Source of the DNA: Krasilnikovozyma curviuscula
Taxonomy: Eukaryota > Basidiomycota > Tremellomycetes > Cystofilobasidiales > Mrakiaceae
Assembly (NCBI GenBank): GCA_014825775.1
Contig: MVAQ01000074.1
Span: 23,905-87,904, forward strand
Reading direction: 5' to 3'
Length of the DNA: 64,000 nt
A model generated the notes under the pieces. That model was not told where the DNA came from and did not search any database. It worked only from the letters and a program-made list of their open reading frames with translations. The position numbers and the translations under genes are program-made. Shown here in pieces: positions 46,180-57,888 of this stretch. The stretch's first letter is position 1. Each line of letters begins with the position of its first letter.

Positions 46180-48303
46180 ATGGCTTCAAACGAACACCTA
46201 TCTGATCCTATGGGATACCATCCCGTCGTCCAACATCCCCCCCACGGCAGTCCATACGCTGAAGCATCAGGTAATACTCAACATTTGTCTCGAGCTCTAG
46301 CCCAAGGTGTTGAAGCTGGCTGACGCTGCTGTTTGCTTTGCCGCTATGTTATTCCCTCAACTATTACTCTTGGCGGGTCCACTTTCTCACTGATTAGGCA
46401 GAATGACCCCTCAAACAGGCGACTTTCTACTCCAAAATTCCCAATCAGCACCTCTTCAATCGGCACCGCCGATGATATCTCAACAGGAGACAACGGGTGA
46501 ACCGCCCTATCAGTCGAGGATGATGGAGGAGCAACAACTTTATCAAGATCCTTCGCCGCAGGTTGAGAAAAATAGGCACCAGCAGTATGTTGAGCAAAAC
46601 GAGACAAGAGTATGGACCAGGCCCGCTCAGCTATTGTGGGTAGAGCTCAGCGTTTCTTTCCAGAACCCTGCAGCTGTGATGCTAATCCCATCCGTCGCGC
46701 CTTTCTTGACATCCAGCATGGCATCTATTCTAGCCTTCACAATCTCAACAATAGGTCTGACTATCGCATTAGAAGTGTATGTTGCCTCATCCTTTTTTTT
46801 TTTTTTAATGTAATCTCTGTCAGCCCCGACAGCGCCTGTTTATCGGCTTGTTAGCTGACGCAAGGGGTTCTCTCCTTTTGTGCATGTTTTAGGATCCAAG
46901 CTACGTCTAACCAGTGGGCGCTCAGCCGTTTCAATGTGTACCTAACGATTCCTACGTTGATTGCCCAAGTAAGATTGTACCAACGGTAAAGAGCAGACCA
47001 TCATCTACAAACTCAAAACGACCTCCTATTTCTGCAGGTCTTCCAAGTATTCGCAGCCACCGTGGCAATCTACAACAGGAACATGATCCTCATCCTCGGC
47101 ATCGTTGCTTTCAACATCTGGCTCGTCTGCGTGGGTATCATTGAAGGCGCCCAGCGACAGGCAGCTCAAGGTCGACCGCGCGATCGAATTTACCCCTCCA
47201 AGACAGGCCTCACGGGGGAGACGGCGATTCTCGTCATTGTGTGGTTAATTCCTGCTGCTGACGTGTGTTTTCATTTTGTTGTTGACTGGAGTGCCATGAA
47301 GCTGTACAGAGCGATCGGGTGTTAGTGTTGTTGCGGCTTTGGTTTGGGTGCCAACTGCACTCTTGATAAAAACTACTGACATCATTTGTGTTCCTTTCTT
47401 TTTCAATACAATGTTAGGGTACTCTTATAAACGAATCAGTGCCAGCATGGAGCTCAGAAGCTTGTACAGATATTACCTCATCCTCCAGGTCAGTTCTCTT
47501 CACTCCGGCATACGGCGTTTCCCTAAGTCAAACTTGATCCTTACTTTTATTCACTTACTCTATACTTCCTGTGTCAATAGGCTTGCTTCCTAGTAGGTTT
47601 ACGCGACCCAGCAGTTTCGGTCCTGTGTTTCTCTCTGACTCTTTCTGTCCCGTGCAGTTCCTCATCTACTTCTCCTTCACCCAAGCCTACCTCGTGGCTT
47701 TTACGACTGTCGCGATGAACCAGTTCGTGTCGGACGACGTTCGCAACCCACACGACTACCTGTCAGCCACGGGCTCGTATATCCTCTTCCCGCTGTTTTG
47801 GGTGCTGCAAATGGTCACTCTGGGTGCGGGACATGAGGCAATCAAGAGGGAGAGTCATTGGGCTATGAGGGTGTATATGGCGCTGATGATTATTCAGATC
47901 GCCTGGGGGTGTTACCAAGTGTCAGTGCAGTTGGCTTGTCGAAGACCGAGACTGAGAATGAGAGAGCTAATCATAGATCTTTTGGCCCCTCTTTGTAGGT
48001 TCCTGTTCTCGGAAGGTGCTCACATGCTCACGTCCTTAGTGAATGACGGTGATGGTGGTGTTTTAGGTGGGTCTCTCGTCCGCTTGCCTCCACCTATGTA
48101 GCCATCTTACCACCTCATTCCTTTTTTCATCCAATACAGTGCCTGTCAAAACAATCTTCACGATGCTCTTCTCCTCTTTGCTCCTTCTCGTAACATTTGG
48201 ACTGAGCATTGTCGTTTGGCTGGGCTTTGGGAAGGGGCTGAAGGACGTGATCATGACGAGGAAAATCTCAGCGACGACGGCGCTGGACCTTCGTGCTGAG
48301 TAG
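46180..48303 (+). CDS. Multi-pass fungal membrane protein, unknown role
   Basis: Eight exons: 46180..46270, 46398..46776, 46893..46968, 47038..47320, 47418..47488, 47658..47920, 47999..48066 and 48140..48303 (464 residues). The N-terminal ~130 residues are Gln/Pro-rich and hydrophilic. Then about seven hydrophobic helices follow: VMLIPSVAPFLTSSMASILAF, VFQVFAATVAIY, MILILGIVAFNIWLVCVGII, TAILVIVWLIPAADVCFHFV, YYLILQFLIYFSFTQAYLV, FPLFWVLQMVTLGAG, MALMIIQIAWGCYQVF and LLLLVTFGLSIVVWLGFG. A loop reads KLYRAIGWYSYKRISAS, which resembles a loop I associate with uncharacterised basidiomycete membrane proteins. The intron 47321-47417 is fixed by that loop and by frame. Role unknown. Confidence 0.8.
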
Positions 48304-48682
48304 AATCCGGTGGGAAATTTAATGGCCGTCGCTTTTTGCTTTTATTGATGACTATTGTAGCGATGGCGGTGCAAATTGCGGTCGAAAAAGAGAGATTCTC
48401 CTCAGTGCTCCATGACCAGTCATCACGACGGTGCCATCTAGCTTCTCTAAGGAAGATCACATTGACAAATACTTCTAAAAAGATTTCGCTTCAACCTTGG
48501 AGCTCTATCGTCAAATCGAGAATGAAAATCGAGTCACTTTCTATTCCTTGTTTACACTTTGCCATTCCCAGAAATTCGAGCGAGGTTTTAGACATGTGGC
48601 GGCCAGGTTCGCAGGAGTCAATTTTTCTAGCGAAGGTGACCTTTTGCAGATCGGAACACCCACCCACTCGGTTTTTATCAAC
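48304..48682. other. Promoter side of GMP synthase
   Basis: About 380 bp between the stop of the membrane-protein gene and the GUA1 start, both plus strand. No gene called. Overlapping ORFs here (48336-48698 and 48497-48745) run into GUA1 exon 1 out of frame. Confidence 0.4.
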
Positions 48683-50913
48683 ATGTCTGACGCAGTAGAA
48701 CTTCCAGAAGACCTCAGTACGTTGTATCTCATTGATCTACTGTGAAGGAGCTGCCTCAGCTGACAGTTTGGCGCGTCGAAAGACGTCCACAGCGTTTACG
48801 ACACAATCTTAATCTTGGATTTTGGTTCTCAAGTGAGTTCTTCACTTTTCGGTCGACAGAGAAATTGAACCTGATGGTTCTCTTTGGTTTTTTAGTACTC
48901 TCACTTGATCGCGAGAAGATGTAGAGAGCTCAAGGTGTACTGTGAGCTGTTGCCATGTACCCAAAAGATTGCGGACCTCAGCTGGAAGCCTACTGGTGAG
49001 TCATTTGAAAGCCAGAGGGTCCGAAGCAACTTTTAAATTATTATGAATTCTCTATCTTTCTAGGTATCATTCTCTCTGGATCCCCATACTCTGTCTACGA
49101 CAAGGACGCTCCTCGAGTCGACCCAGCCGTCTTCACTTTCGGTGTCCCTATCTTCGGTATCTGTTACGGTCTTCAGGTGAGTATAAAACAAGAGGCAGAA
49201 TCCAGAGATCGCTTTTGTGCTCACTCGTTGTGGTGCTCTTCGTGTGCAAGGAAATCACCTGGAACTTCGGCGGAAAAGTTGACGCTCACGACCACAGAGA
49301 ATACGGAACTGCTCAAGTCTCGATCGTTAAGACAGGTAATGCCCTCGCTGATGGGCTCTTCGATGGCTTGGAGTCTGAGTTCCAAGTGGGTCTATCATCT
49401 CTGACCCCGAAGATGTAAATTACTCACTCGATGTTCATCCGTCGTTTCTATTTTCAGGTCTGGATGTCGCACGGTGATCAAGTTTCTGTCCCACCTCCAG
49501 ACTACATCGTTATCGGGAAAACCCCAACCGCTCCATACGCTGCCATTGCCCACCCAACGAAACCGATTTTTGGTGTCCAATTCCACCCTGAAGTCACGCA
49601 TTCGCCCAAGGGTAAAGAGGTCCTCGCCAGGTTCATCCTCGGCACCTGTAAATGTAAACCAGACTGGACGATGGACACTTTCATCTCCAAGGAGATTGAG
49701 AGGATCAGAGCTATATGTGGTGAGAAGGGTCAGGTCATTGGCGCCGTCAGCGGTGGTGTCGACTCCTCTGTCGCTGCTAAGCTCATGCACGAAGCTATCG
49801 GTGACAGGTACGTGATCGTCTCTTTTATTTGTACCTGTTTCCGCCGCTCATTTATATTCTCAATAGATTCCACGCCATCATGGTCGACAACGGTGTTCTT
49901 CGTGGAGGTGAGGCCGCTCAGGTCCACAAGATGCTCAACGAGGATCTCGGTGTTAATTTGACAGTCGTGGACGCCTCCGATCTCTTCTTGGATCGTCTCG
50001 CCGGTGTCGAGGATCCAGAAAAGAAGAGGAAGATCATCGGTAACACCTTCATCGAGGTGTTTGAGAAGAAGGCGGCCGAGTTGGAGAAGACGTTCGAGGA
50101 GACAGGATACGTGGGACAGAAGGGTAAAATTGAGTGGTTGTTGCAGGGAACTCTCTTCCCTGATGTGATCGAGAGTATCTCCTTCAAGGGCCCAAGTGCT
50201 GTCATCAAGACTCACCACAACGTCGGTGGTCTTCTGGCTGACATGAAGTTGAAGTTGATTGAGCCTCTGCGTGAGCTCTTCAAGGGTGAGTTGAATTCTG
50301 TTCCTCAAGTCAATTTCGTATCTGATTTGAAGCGTTTCTACTCAGACGAAGTCCGAGCTCTCGGTCGATTGCTCAAGATCCCAGAGCACCTCGTTGGCCG
50401 ACACCCCTTCCCAGGCCCAGGCCTTGCCATCAGAATCCTGGGACCCGTCACCCGTGAACAAGTCCAGCTCCTTCAGAAGGCTGATGCCATCTTCATCGAA
50501 GAAATTAGACTTGCTGGTCTGTACGACCAGATCAGTCAGGCGTTTGCTGCGCTGTTGCCTGTAAAAGCTGTCGGTGTTGCTGGCGACAAGAGAACTTATG
50601 ACCAGGTCATTGCTCTCAGAGCCGTTTCATCGGAGGACTTCATGACTGCCGTGAGTTTCTATCCCCCACAAATCTGTTCAATTCATCAAACCTCTAACGC
50701 TTCGCGTGTTCAGGACTGGTTCGACTTCCCTCCAGCTGTTCTCCGTAAGATCTCTTCAAGAATTACGAATGAGGTCACTGGCATCAACAGAATCACGTAC
50801 GATATCACCAGCAAACCTCCTGGCACGTAAGTTTGATACCATTTCACCAACTCGTTTTCTCTCGACTTGAGCTAAATCATTTTTTTTTAATTATTAGCAT
50901 TGAGTGGCTATAG
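48683..50913 (+). CDS. GUA1: GMP synthase (glutamine-hydrolysing)
   Basis: Ten exons: 48683..48716, 48783..48832, 48896..48995, 49064..49176, 49251..49385, 49458..49807, 49867..50285, 50346..50650, 50714..50826 and 50898..50913 (544 residues, the normal fungal length). The class I glutamine amidotransferase domain begins at [12 protein letters not shown] and has the nucleophile in GICYGLQ and the His/Glu pair in [10 protein letters not shown]. The ATP-pyrophosphatase part has the P-loop SGGVDSS, and the dimerisation domain includes [20 protein letters not shown] and ends with the family-typical TIEWL. It converts XMP to GMP in purine biosynthesis. The last exon is only 16 nt but supplies the conserved C-terminus, so it is certain. 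Confidence 0.98.
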
Positions 50914-51037
50914 TGTTACATTGTTATTTCATAGATTTCGTCGGGTGGGGCTGTATTTGTGCTTATGGTCTTCGTTTGTTCTACATGATTTTACAATGAA
51001 AGACTCCCTTCACATTGAAACTTGACTGAATCTAAAG

Positions 51038-52332
51038 TTACACCATGCCCATCATTACTGGCCGCTGTTGAACGCGTACTTTCCGCACTAAAAGAAAAAA
51101 AGAGGAGGTCAGCGCGGCAGACAAGGGGAGGTAACAGATGATGTTAGGTTAGAGCTTACAGCTATTGTAATGTTCCCCTAAACCATACCTAACGAACCAA
51201 GAAGCGCATAATTAGTAAGACCATCGGGATGTTCAAGAGAAAGACAACCTACATAGAGCGATGATAAGATATCGTCACAGCGTTCAACTTTTTCGCTTCC
51301 TGAGGGTCCAATGCGCCATTTACGGAGTCGTCCGTAGAATGACACACAATAGTAGGTGGCCCTTTCTGGATAACAAGGATCGGAACATTGTAATATCTCG
51401 ACAGAGCTTGGATCTAGTTTGCGAAAAACCAACCGGGCTCTCAGTCAGAATCGGCGGCGCATTCGACAGACGATGTTCACTTACCTCAGGCTCACCACCC
51501 CATTCACCACTCTCTCTTACCCTTCGAACGTACTCTTGATACCCCTCCATTGTCATCATTCCATCGTCTTCAGCACCATTCGCGTCCTCACCGCTGACCG
51601 AAGGTAAGAAGGGCATAAACGAATCTGGATTCTGGCTCATGTAAGCTGCGGCCGCTGCTCGTGTAGTAACTTGTGAATTCTTCGATAAAATCGAAATGCA
51701 CGTGGAGTCAGCAAAAAATGGTAAAGGCTGGGCGTTTTACGTACTGCGCAAAAGAAAAAGAAGAACTAACCTCATTGGCCATAAGGATTCCCAGCATCAT
51801 TAACTGATCTGCTATAGCTGCATATAGACAATGTCCATCTGGAGTAATGTCGTAGAGTTCAGTGTTGAGGATTTTGCAGGTTGCCATCAGCGAATTGAAC
51901 TCGTCCTCCTTGGCCTGCTGAGTGACTGCATCTTGCTCTTCTGTCGTCGGTGGTGCCATGGAAGCTTCAAGAGCAGCTTGTTTGCGAGCCTTGAACACCA
52001 ATAGTTTAGTGAAACTCGAAGATAGCAAGAATTCGAAGCATTTCACTCACCTCTCGCTCCTTAAACCTGTCCTTGGACGACTTTTTCTTCTCCGACTTTC
52101 CACCTGACCCAACCTGAACTTCTTGAGCTGCATCACTTTGGGAGGAAGCTTTCGCAGCCAATTCCTGTTCCTCTATCAATCGGAGTTCAGCCAGGTCACT
52201 CTCGAGCTGTTCACGTTCAATTTCCGCTTCTTCTTCTGGTGTCAGACTTGACGGCGGGGGCGAAGTCGAGAACAGGTTCTTTGCTTTGTCCTTTAGAGAG
52301 GACGATAGTGTCCGTGATTTCTTCTTGGCCAT
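51038..52332 (-). CDS. OTU-family deubiquitinase, OTUD6/OTU2-like
   Basis: Exons 52332..52051, 51989..51771, 51679..51485, 51413..51253, 51188..51160 and 51087..51038 (311 residues). The N-terminal half is charged coiled coil (EEEAEIEREQLESDLAELRL, KKKSSKDRFKEREARK). The OTU domain has the catalytic Asp-Gly-His-Cys in ITPDGHCLYAAIADQL, EYVRRVRESGEWGGEPEIQA, and the catalytic His in YGLGEHYNSLR. OTUD6/yeast Otu2 acts on ribosomes and removes ubiquitin from small-subunit proteins. The frame is open upstream to an in-frame ATG at 52434, which would add 34 residues; the MAKKKSRTLSSSL start was preferred because it fits the charged N-terminus. Confidence 0.9.
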
Positions 52333-52612
52333 GGTCGATTCTGTTGTGATGCTGGGATTTGCGAGTGGGTGATGGCTGATCGATGGATTGTGCGAGCACC
52401 AGCGCCATTTCTTCGGTGACGATCCCAGCACCATGGTAATTTACCTTGAATTAAATGACGAAACTTTGTCTGCTTGCGGATAAGAGCATAACTGATCAAT
52501 GAGCAGATATTCATCCACGGTACGTGCTCTCTAGATACAATATGCGGGCAGCTATCATCCCAACGCATCATCCTTCCTCACCGGCCATCAAGATCGCTAG
52601 CGGCCGTCTGTC

Positions 52613-55600
52613 TCAGTGCAACCTCTTCAACCCTTCAAGTCTCTTGCGTATCTCATTTGAAGAGAGAGCTATCTTCTCGAACTTGTTCGATCCCTGCCAG
52701 AGAAACACAAAAGCGAAGTGAATAGGTGTAAGCAGAGGTCAGAATTCACGTGAAAACACATACCTCAAGAACCATAAGAGCATCGTCCTCCTCCAGATCC
52801 AAGAACGACTCAACGAAATCGCCATCAATGAATCCTACAGAAGCAGTCGTTTTCCCTTTATCATTCTTAGCAGCTCGCCAACTGCAGAATATATAAAATA
52901 CCATTTAGTATCTGCGGCTCGTTCCGCGAGAGTAAGGTGCGACCTACTCAGAGTTGTCAACGTCACCAGGTCCTCTGTAGATTGCTCCCATATTACGCTG
53001 AAGATCGAAGAGCAGTCTTGAGAGGTCGCTGTCCAGATCAATGATTGCTGAGATACGGCCTTTCGTAGAGGCAAATACGAGATTGGGTTTTGCGATCGCA
53101 GTCGCATCAACTGGAGCCATGGATCCTAAAAATCACGCAGTTTAAGAAGAATGGTTAGAGGAATGGTTCGACTAGGATATTAAAAGCGACAGTTGTACAT
53201 AAAGAGACGTGCCTTTACGAAATCGAGTGACGATCTCTCCTACATGGAACGATCCAGCCGCCGTCATTCGAGAACCCTCAGCCTTCATGGTCACCAGATT
53301 CATATTACTCTGTAGGCATGATAAGAGATACGTTAGAGTGTGGGAGGTCGCATCGGCAATAAAGTAAGCTCATTGAATCACCTCAGCGCCGATCACCGTG
53401 TCTTCATTGAGACACTCGACGGAAACCATCCAAAGTGGACGCGCATCTCTCGAGACCTGTTTGAGCTGGTTATCCGAGATCCTCAGGATGGTGATAGAGC
53501 TCATACCGTCGCCGACGATGAGGTATTCGTTGTGCGACACCAAGCTGCAGGCTACAAAAGTACAGCCGTAGTCCGTGACCTGAGATAGGATCTTCTTAGA
53601 TGCTGTTGGTGCTTGGAGATCAAATACAACAACCTGGTTGTATAAGAGGGCACGAGAGCGATGAGTTGAGTACGGGAAAGAATCATACAAAAAAGTGAAA
53701 GTGCTCACTCTGGAGTTGACAGCAGCGGCCAGCCTGCCCTGAACAGAAGTGAGCGCATACGCAGCGCCGGAAACAGTGACTTCGGTAACCAAGCGGATCT
53801 CTCTATAATTATGTGGGTCCTCGCTAAACAGCAGCACTCTTCCCTGTTCTGGTTCACCTCGGGATGAGTCCGTAAACGCTGTTCCGAGTGCGAAGTAGAA
53901 GGCGCCGTCGAGAGTGACAAGCTCGAGAGAAGCGACTCGCTCGTAGGATTTAAGATTGTATGTTTGAAGGCCTGTTTCCAACAAAGAGTAGGACAGAGTC
54001 AATATTTGAAGATGAAGTTCTTGGGAAGAAGGGGAGAGAGAGAGAAGACGTACAGTAGAAAGTATCCTGATCGAAAATTTTGAGTGAAGAAGTTTGATGA
54101 TCGATCTCATTCGTCTTGGTCAAGCTAGTTCGGATGCAAGCTACTCCAAACAGACGTAGATCGTGAGAATAACAAATTCTTTGAGGGGCATCAAGGCCCA
54201 GTGGGATCTTTGAGTGAAGGGCCATATGTCAGTATTATGACCGGAGTAAAGATGGAGACCAGAGGGGAGATGAGGAAGCAAAGGGAGACACACCGTCTTG
54301 ACCTGAACTTTTTTGAACTCGTCTATTCGTCCGATGAGAAGACAACCATCGCTGGCGACGATTGTCGAAAATGGGAAAATTGCAGAGTGGAAGGATGCGG
54401 AAGCCGTTGCAGACTTTTCAGATAAGATGCATGGTAAGACTCAGAACAACAAGAAAAAGTATGTTAGAGACGTAACGGACCTTGAGGTTGACAGATGAAG
54501 AAGCCAGACGGCCTTGATCTTCATACAGCACCGAAGATCTATCAGCCGTAGCAAGCACCGCTCGTTCTGACGACGCCGTTTCAAACTGAGAGAGTCTGAC
54601 GTCCTGCGATCCTAGCGATATGGCGCGACTATCGAGGAGTGCAGCTCCGTTTGAGTCTAGAGTGAGAGAGGACAAGGTACCATTACCCATTCCGACAAGA
54701 AGCTGAAGTTGGCCAGGTTTGGGTTCTAGGAATAGCAATGAGGTTGGATATGAGAACACGGTGGTAGTAAATTTCGTTTCAAATGATTCTCCATCGAGGA
54801 TATGGACGGTGTTAGTGCTGCCCAAACATGCGACCGCGTAGAATTGACTTCCACCAGTGGACGTGAACAAGGCTACCGTGGTGATCTCATTTTCGAACTG
54901 TTTTATCCTACGAGGGCAGAAAGTCAAACAGGATTAGCTGTTAGTTCTCACCGGAAACATAGACCTAGACGTACTGGTTGGTTTCAAACTGAGATAAAGA
55001 GAGAACAGCTCGACAAAGCGAGCCTCCTTGATGCCCCACGACGACTTCCGTCAAAGAAGCGGCAGCAGCTACAATAGGAGCCTCAGGTCTCCACTCGTGA
55101 GACAGTAGTCCATCTTCAACATCAATGATTCGGATAGACTGGGTAGTGACCTGAACGATTGAGTTGCTGTCGAGGACCTTACCCGCTGCCAAGGTAGGAG
55201 CGTCAGTACAGAATAGATAAGATACTTCACTTGAAGTTACTTCTATGCTAGCATCGTCTTCAGAGAATCCCGTCACTTGAAGAAGCGCAGACGAGTTCCA
55301 GAAAGAGAGGAGGATGAGGTTGTGGTCGCTATAAGGAGCAAAGCGTGAAGAGCAGCATATTAGCACCACAATGTGAAATTACAGAATTTGAGGCCACCAA
55401 CCTCCCATCCGAAGACAAAGGAAAAATGGATGAAACATCTTCGATGCCTTCTACCGTTAGCAGTTCCTCTAATGAGACTCCTCTTTTCAAGATACGTAGC
55501 GAGCCGCGGTTCTGGCCGCCAGAACAAGTAACCGTTTGAGACTGCCAAAAAGTCGACCTAAATCAGTAACACACCTCCGAAGAGCTAATAAGCTGTGAAG

Positions 55601-57500
55601 ATTCGTACGCCTCCTCCACCGTCTTCCGCCAACGTGCAGAAATCAACGATTGGTCCCAGGTTGGTCCATTCTTGAGCGGTGGAGAGATGGTTCGACGACG
55701 TGTCTGACACATCAGGATTAACAACAATAAGTTGTGAATCACCACATGTCGATCCAACAAACAATCGTGATGATGAGAGGTATGTAATTGTTGACGGTGA
55801 TGAGATCTGTTGTGCAATCGCAAGTCAGTCAAACAGAAAAGGCAGAAGGGAAAAAGCGACTGAAATCACCTCTCCTAAAGAGACTACTTCAATGTTCGTT
55901 TGCTTCGTGACTGAGTCTCGTCGAAGCAACACTACGCTGAGCTTTCCAAACTCATCGCCTACTGCTATCCTCGCACACTCGGGGGAGGCATCAATGACAG
56001 CATATCTGGTCGTTCTCAAAAATGAAAGTCAGTGTTGATTGATCACCATTGCGCTGAAGAATGATAACTCACGCTGCAAGAACACCGAACCCGACCGCTT
56101 TCCTAGTCACATTTACTGCCTTCCCATTACCTGTCGACACTACCACAGCAGAGGAGTTGGATGCGCCGGCAATCGAGAATGGATTCGGTCCCACCGCGTT
56201 GGAAACCGATGCAGCACTGCTCCTTCTTCGTTTGCCCTTTTCAAGTGGCGCGCTCGACGAGGCAAGATCTTCGTCCATCGAGCGACCTTTACCTTTACTT
56301 TTGCCGGGCGATTTGAAGGTCGAGGAAACTAATTCAAAGAAGACGATCTCCTTAGATCCCAGAACGAGTAGGCCTTCTTTTTCGTATAGGCTAGTCGTTG
56401 GGGAGGTTGAGGAAGGGAGAGGGATAGAGATGATGAGGTCGGAAGACTCGTCCTCGACTGCGGACGAGAACAGTTCATTGGCTGAAAGCTCTCTGGCTGA
56501 GACCAAGAGGGAGAAGGCTTGAACTTTCAACGTTCGTTGCGGGGTGACGGAGAGGAAGGCGAGAGAAGGCGGAGTGGAGGGTGATAGCGAGTTCAGAGTC
56601 GAGAGGAAGGTGATAGATATTAGGTTCAATTGTGGGATCCTGAGAGAACCCAAAAGAATATGTTTTATTTTGGGGCTCGGAACTGACAGTGAACAGGAAT
56701 AAAACTGACCTGATGTCGAACTTCGACACGATCGCCGAGCGTTTGGACTTCAGACCCGACTTTGCATGTTTCGAGCTCCTCTTGACGACAGGCGCATCGC
56801 CATCATCACCAACTTCCATACTCGAACTCTCCTCCTCGGACCCAAAGACCAAAACGGTGATGACGCCCGTCCAAAACGACAAAACGGCCACTTTGCCGTC
56901 GTCGGTAACTGAGCAACCCATGTAAAATTCTCCCGGTCGGGCTCGAGGATCAGGCAGCTGAGAGAACTCAGAGACCGATAACTGGGCATGGGGAGAAATG
57001 TGGTGCTCTGCCCAGGGCGATGGTGAGCTGGTCGAAGGGTTGAATTGGATGAGGAGGTACGCTGGAGCTGGAGTGACGACCAACACAAGAAGAAGGGGAG
57101 CAGACTGGCTCATCCGACAACCAACGATACAGACCAGTCAGTAGACTTATAAGCTTCACAAAAAAGAGGAAGGAGATCGAAACATCTGTACGTACCTTGT
57201 CGTTCTTTCTCACTTGAGCGATTCCACCCACAGCACCATACAGATTGAGGGGCTTGCAGGCGCTGACCATGCCCTGCTCTGTTAGATCCCACGCCTCTAT
57301 ACCATCGCCTTTAACAACAACGAGGGTCTGGTGCGACGGGGACGTCAGGTTCGTCAGGATCGAGTGCGTCACGATCGAGGGAGGGTGGGCCTGTAAGTCC
57401 GGTCGAAGAGATTCCTAATCAGCACCACAGACTCGACATGTAATGGAACAGAAAGCTGCTCAGTATGATTCGGTCGACTCACTGTTGCTACATATTCCAT
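52613..57500 (-). CDS. DDB1: DDB1-like beta-propeller protein (CPSF-A superfamily)
   Basis: A long many-exon gene. Firm exons at the 5' end: 57500..57483 (18 nt, MEYVAT), 57390..57196, 57104..56710 and 56639..56073. Firm at the 3' end: about 52880..52764 and 52693..52613. Between them every stretch reads as propeller repeats. DDB1 landmarks in order are EWTNLGPIVDFCTLAED, VTCSGGQNRGSLRILKRG, EVSYLFCTDAPTLAAGKVLD, RIIDVEDGLLSHEWRPEAPI, LVFASTKGRISAIIDLDSDL, GFIDGDFVESFLDLEEDDA, and a helical end (IRKRLEGLKRLH). DDB1 is the adaptor of CUL4 ubiquitin ligases, active in nucleotide excision repair and replication licensing. A Lys/Ser-rich insertion near residue 290 (SPGKSKGKGRSMDEDL) is specific to this copy. 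The inner introns were not all placed base by base. Confidence 0.88.
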
Positions 57501-57888
57501 AGCGTATCACAAGAGATTTACTGGAGTCGGTCGATGCCGTTGGGCAGAAGACGACCAGCTAGTGGAGGATATTGTACGCGACAGAGGGTTTCAATTTTCC
57601 AGTCGTCGCATTTTGTAAGATGTTGCTTGCATGAAAAGAGATTTTGTGAAAATAATAAAGACAATGCAGTGAGATAGCCCAATAAAATTACGATAAATAA
57701 GCCGTCGTCGCAAAAACAAAACCCAAGAGCACAGAGATGCACAAAGAAATGATAACAATGGAAAATAGAAAGCGAAAGTTGATGAAAAAAGGAGATAGGA
57801 TATCGGCTCTAAAGAGCCGAGCCTCTTTATTGAGAAATAAGAAGTAAATGGGGGGCATCGTTGCTATCATAGGTCGCACCTTGAGGTC
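57501..57888. other. Intergenic region upstream of DDB1
   Basis: About 390 bp between the DDB1 start and the stop of the surface-protein gene, both minus strand. A-rich on the plus strand around 57650-57800. No supportable ORF. Confidence 0.4.

Noticed and set aside
52660..52720. TGTTCGATCCC resembling a tRNA B box
   Set aside because: It lies within DDB1 coding sequence, and no A box or cloverleaf could be folded around it.
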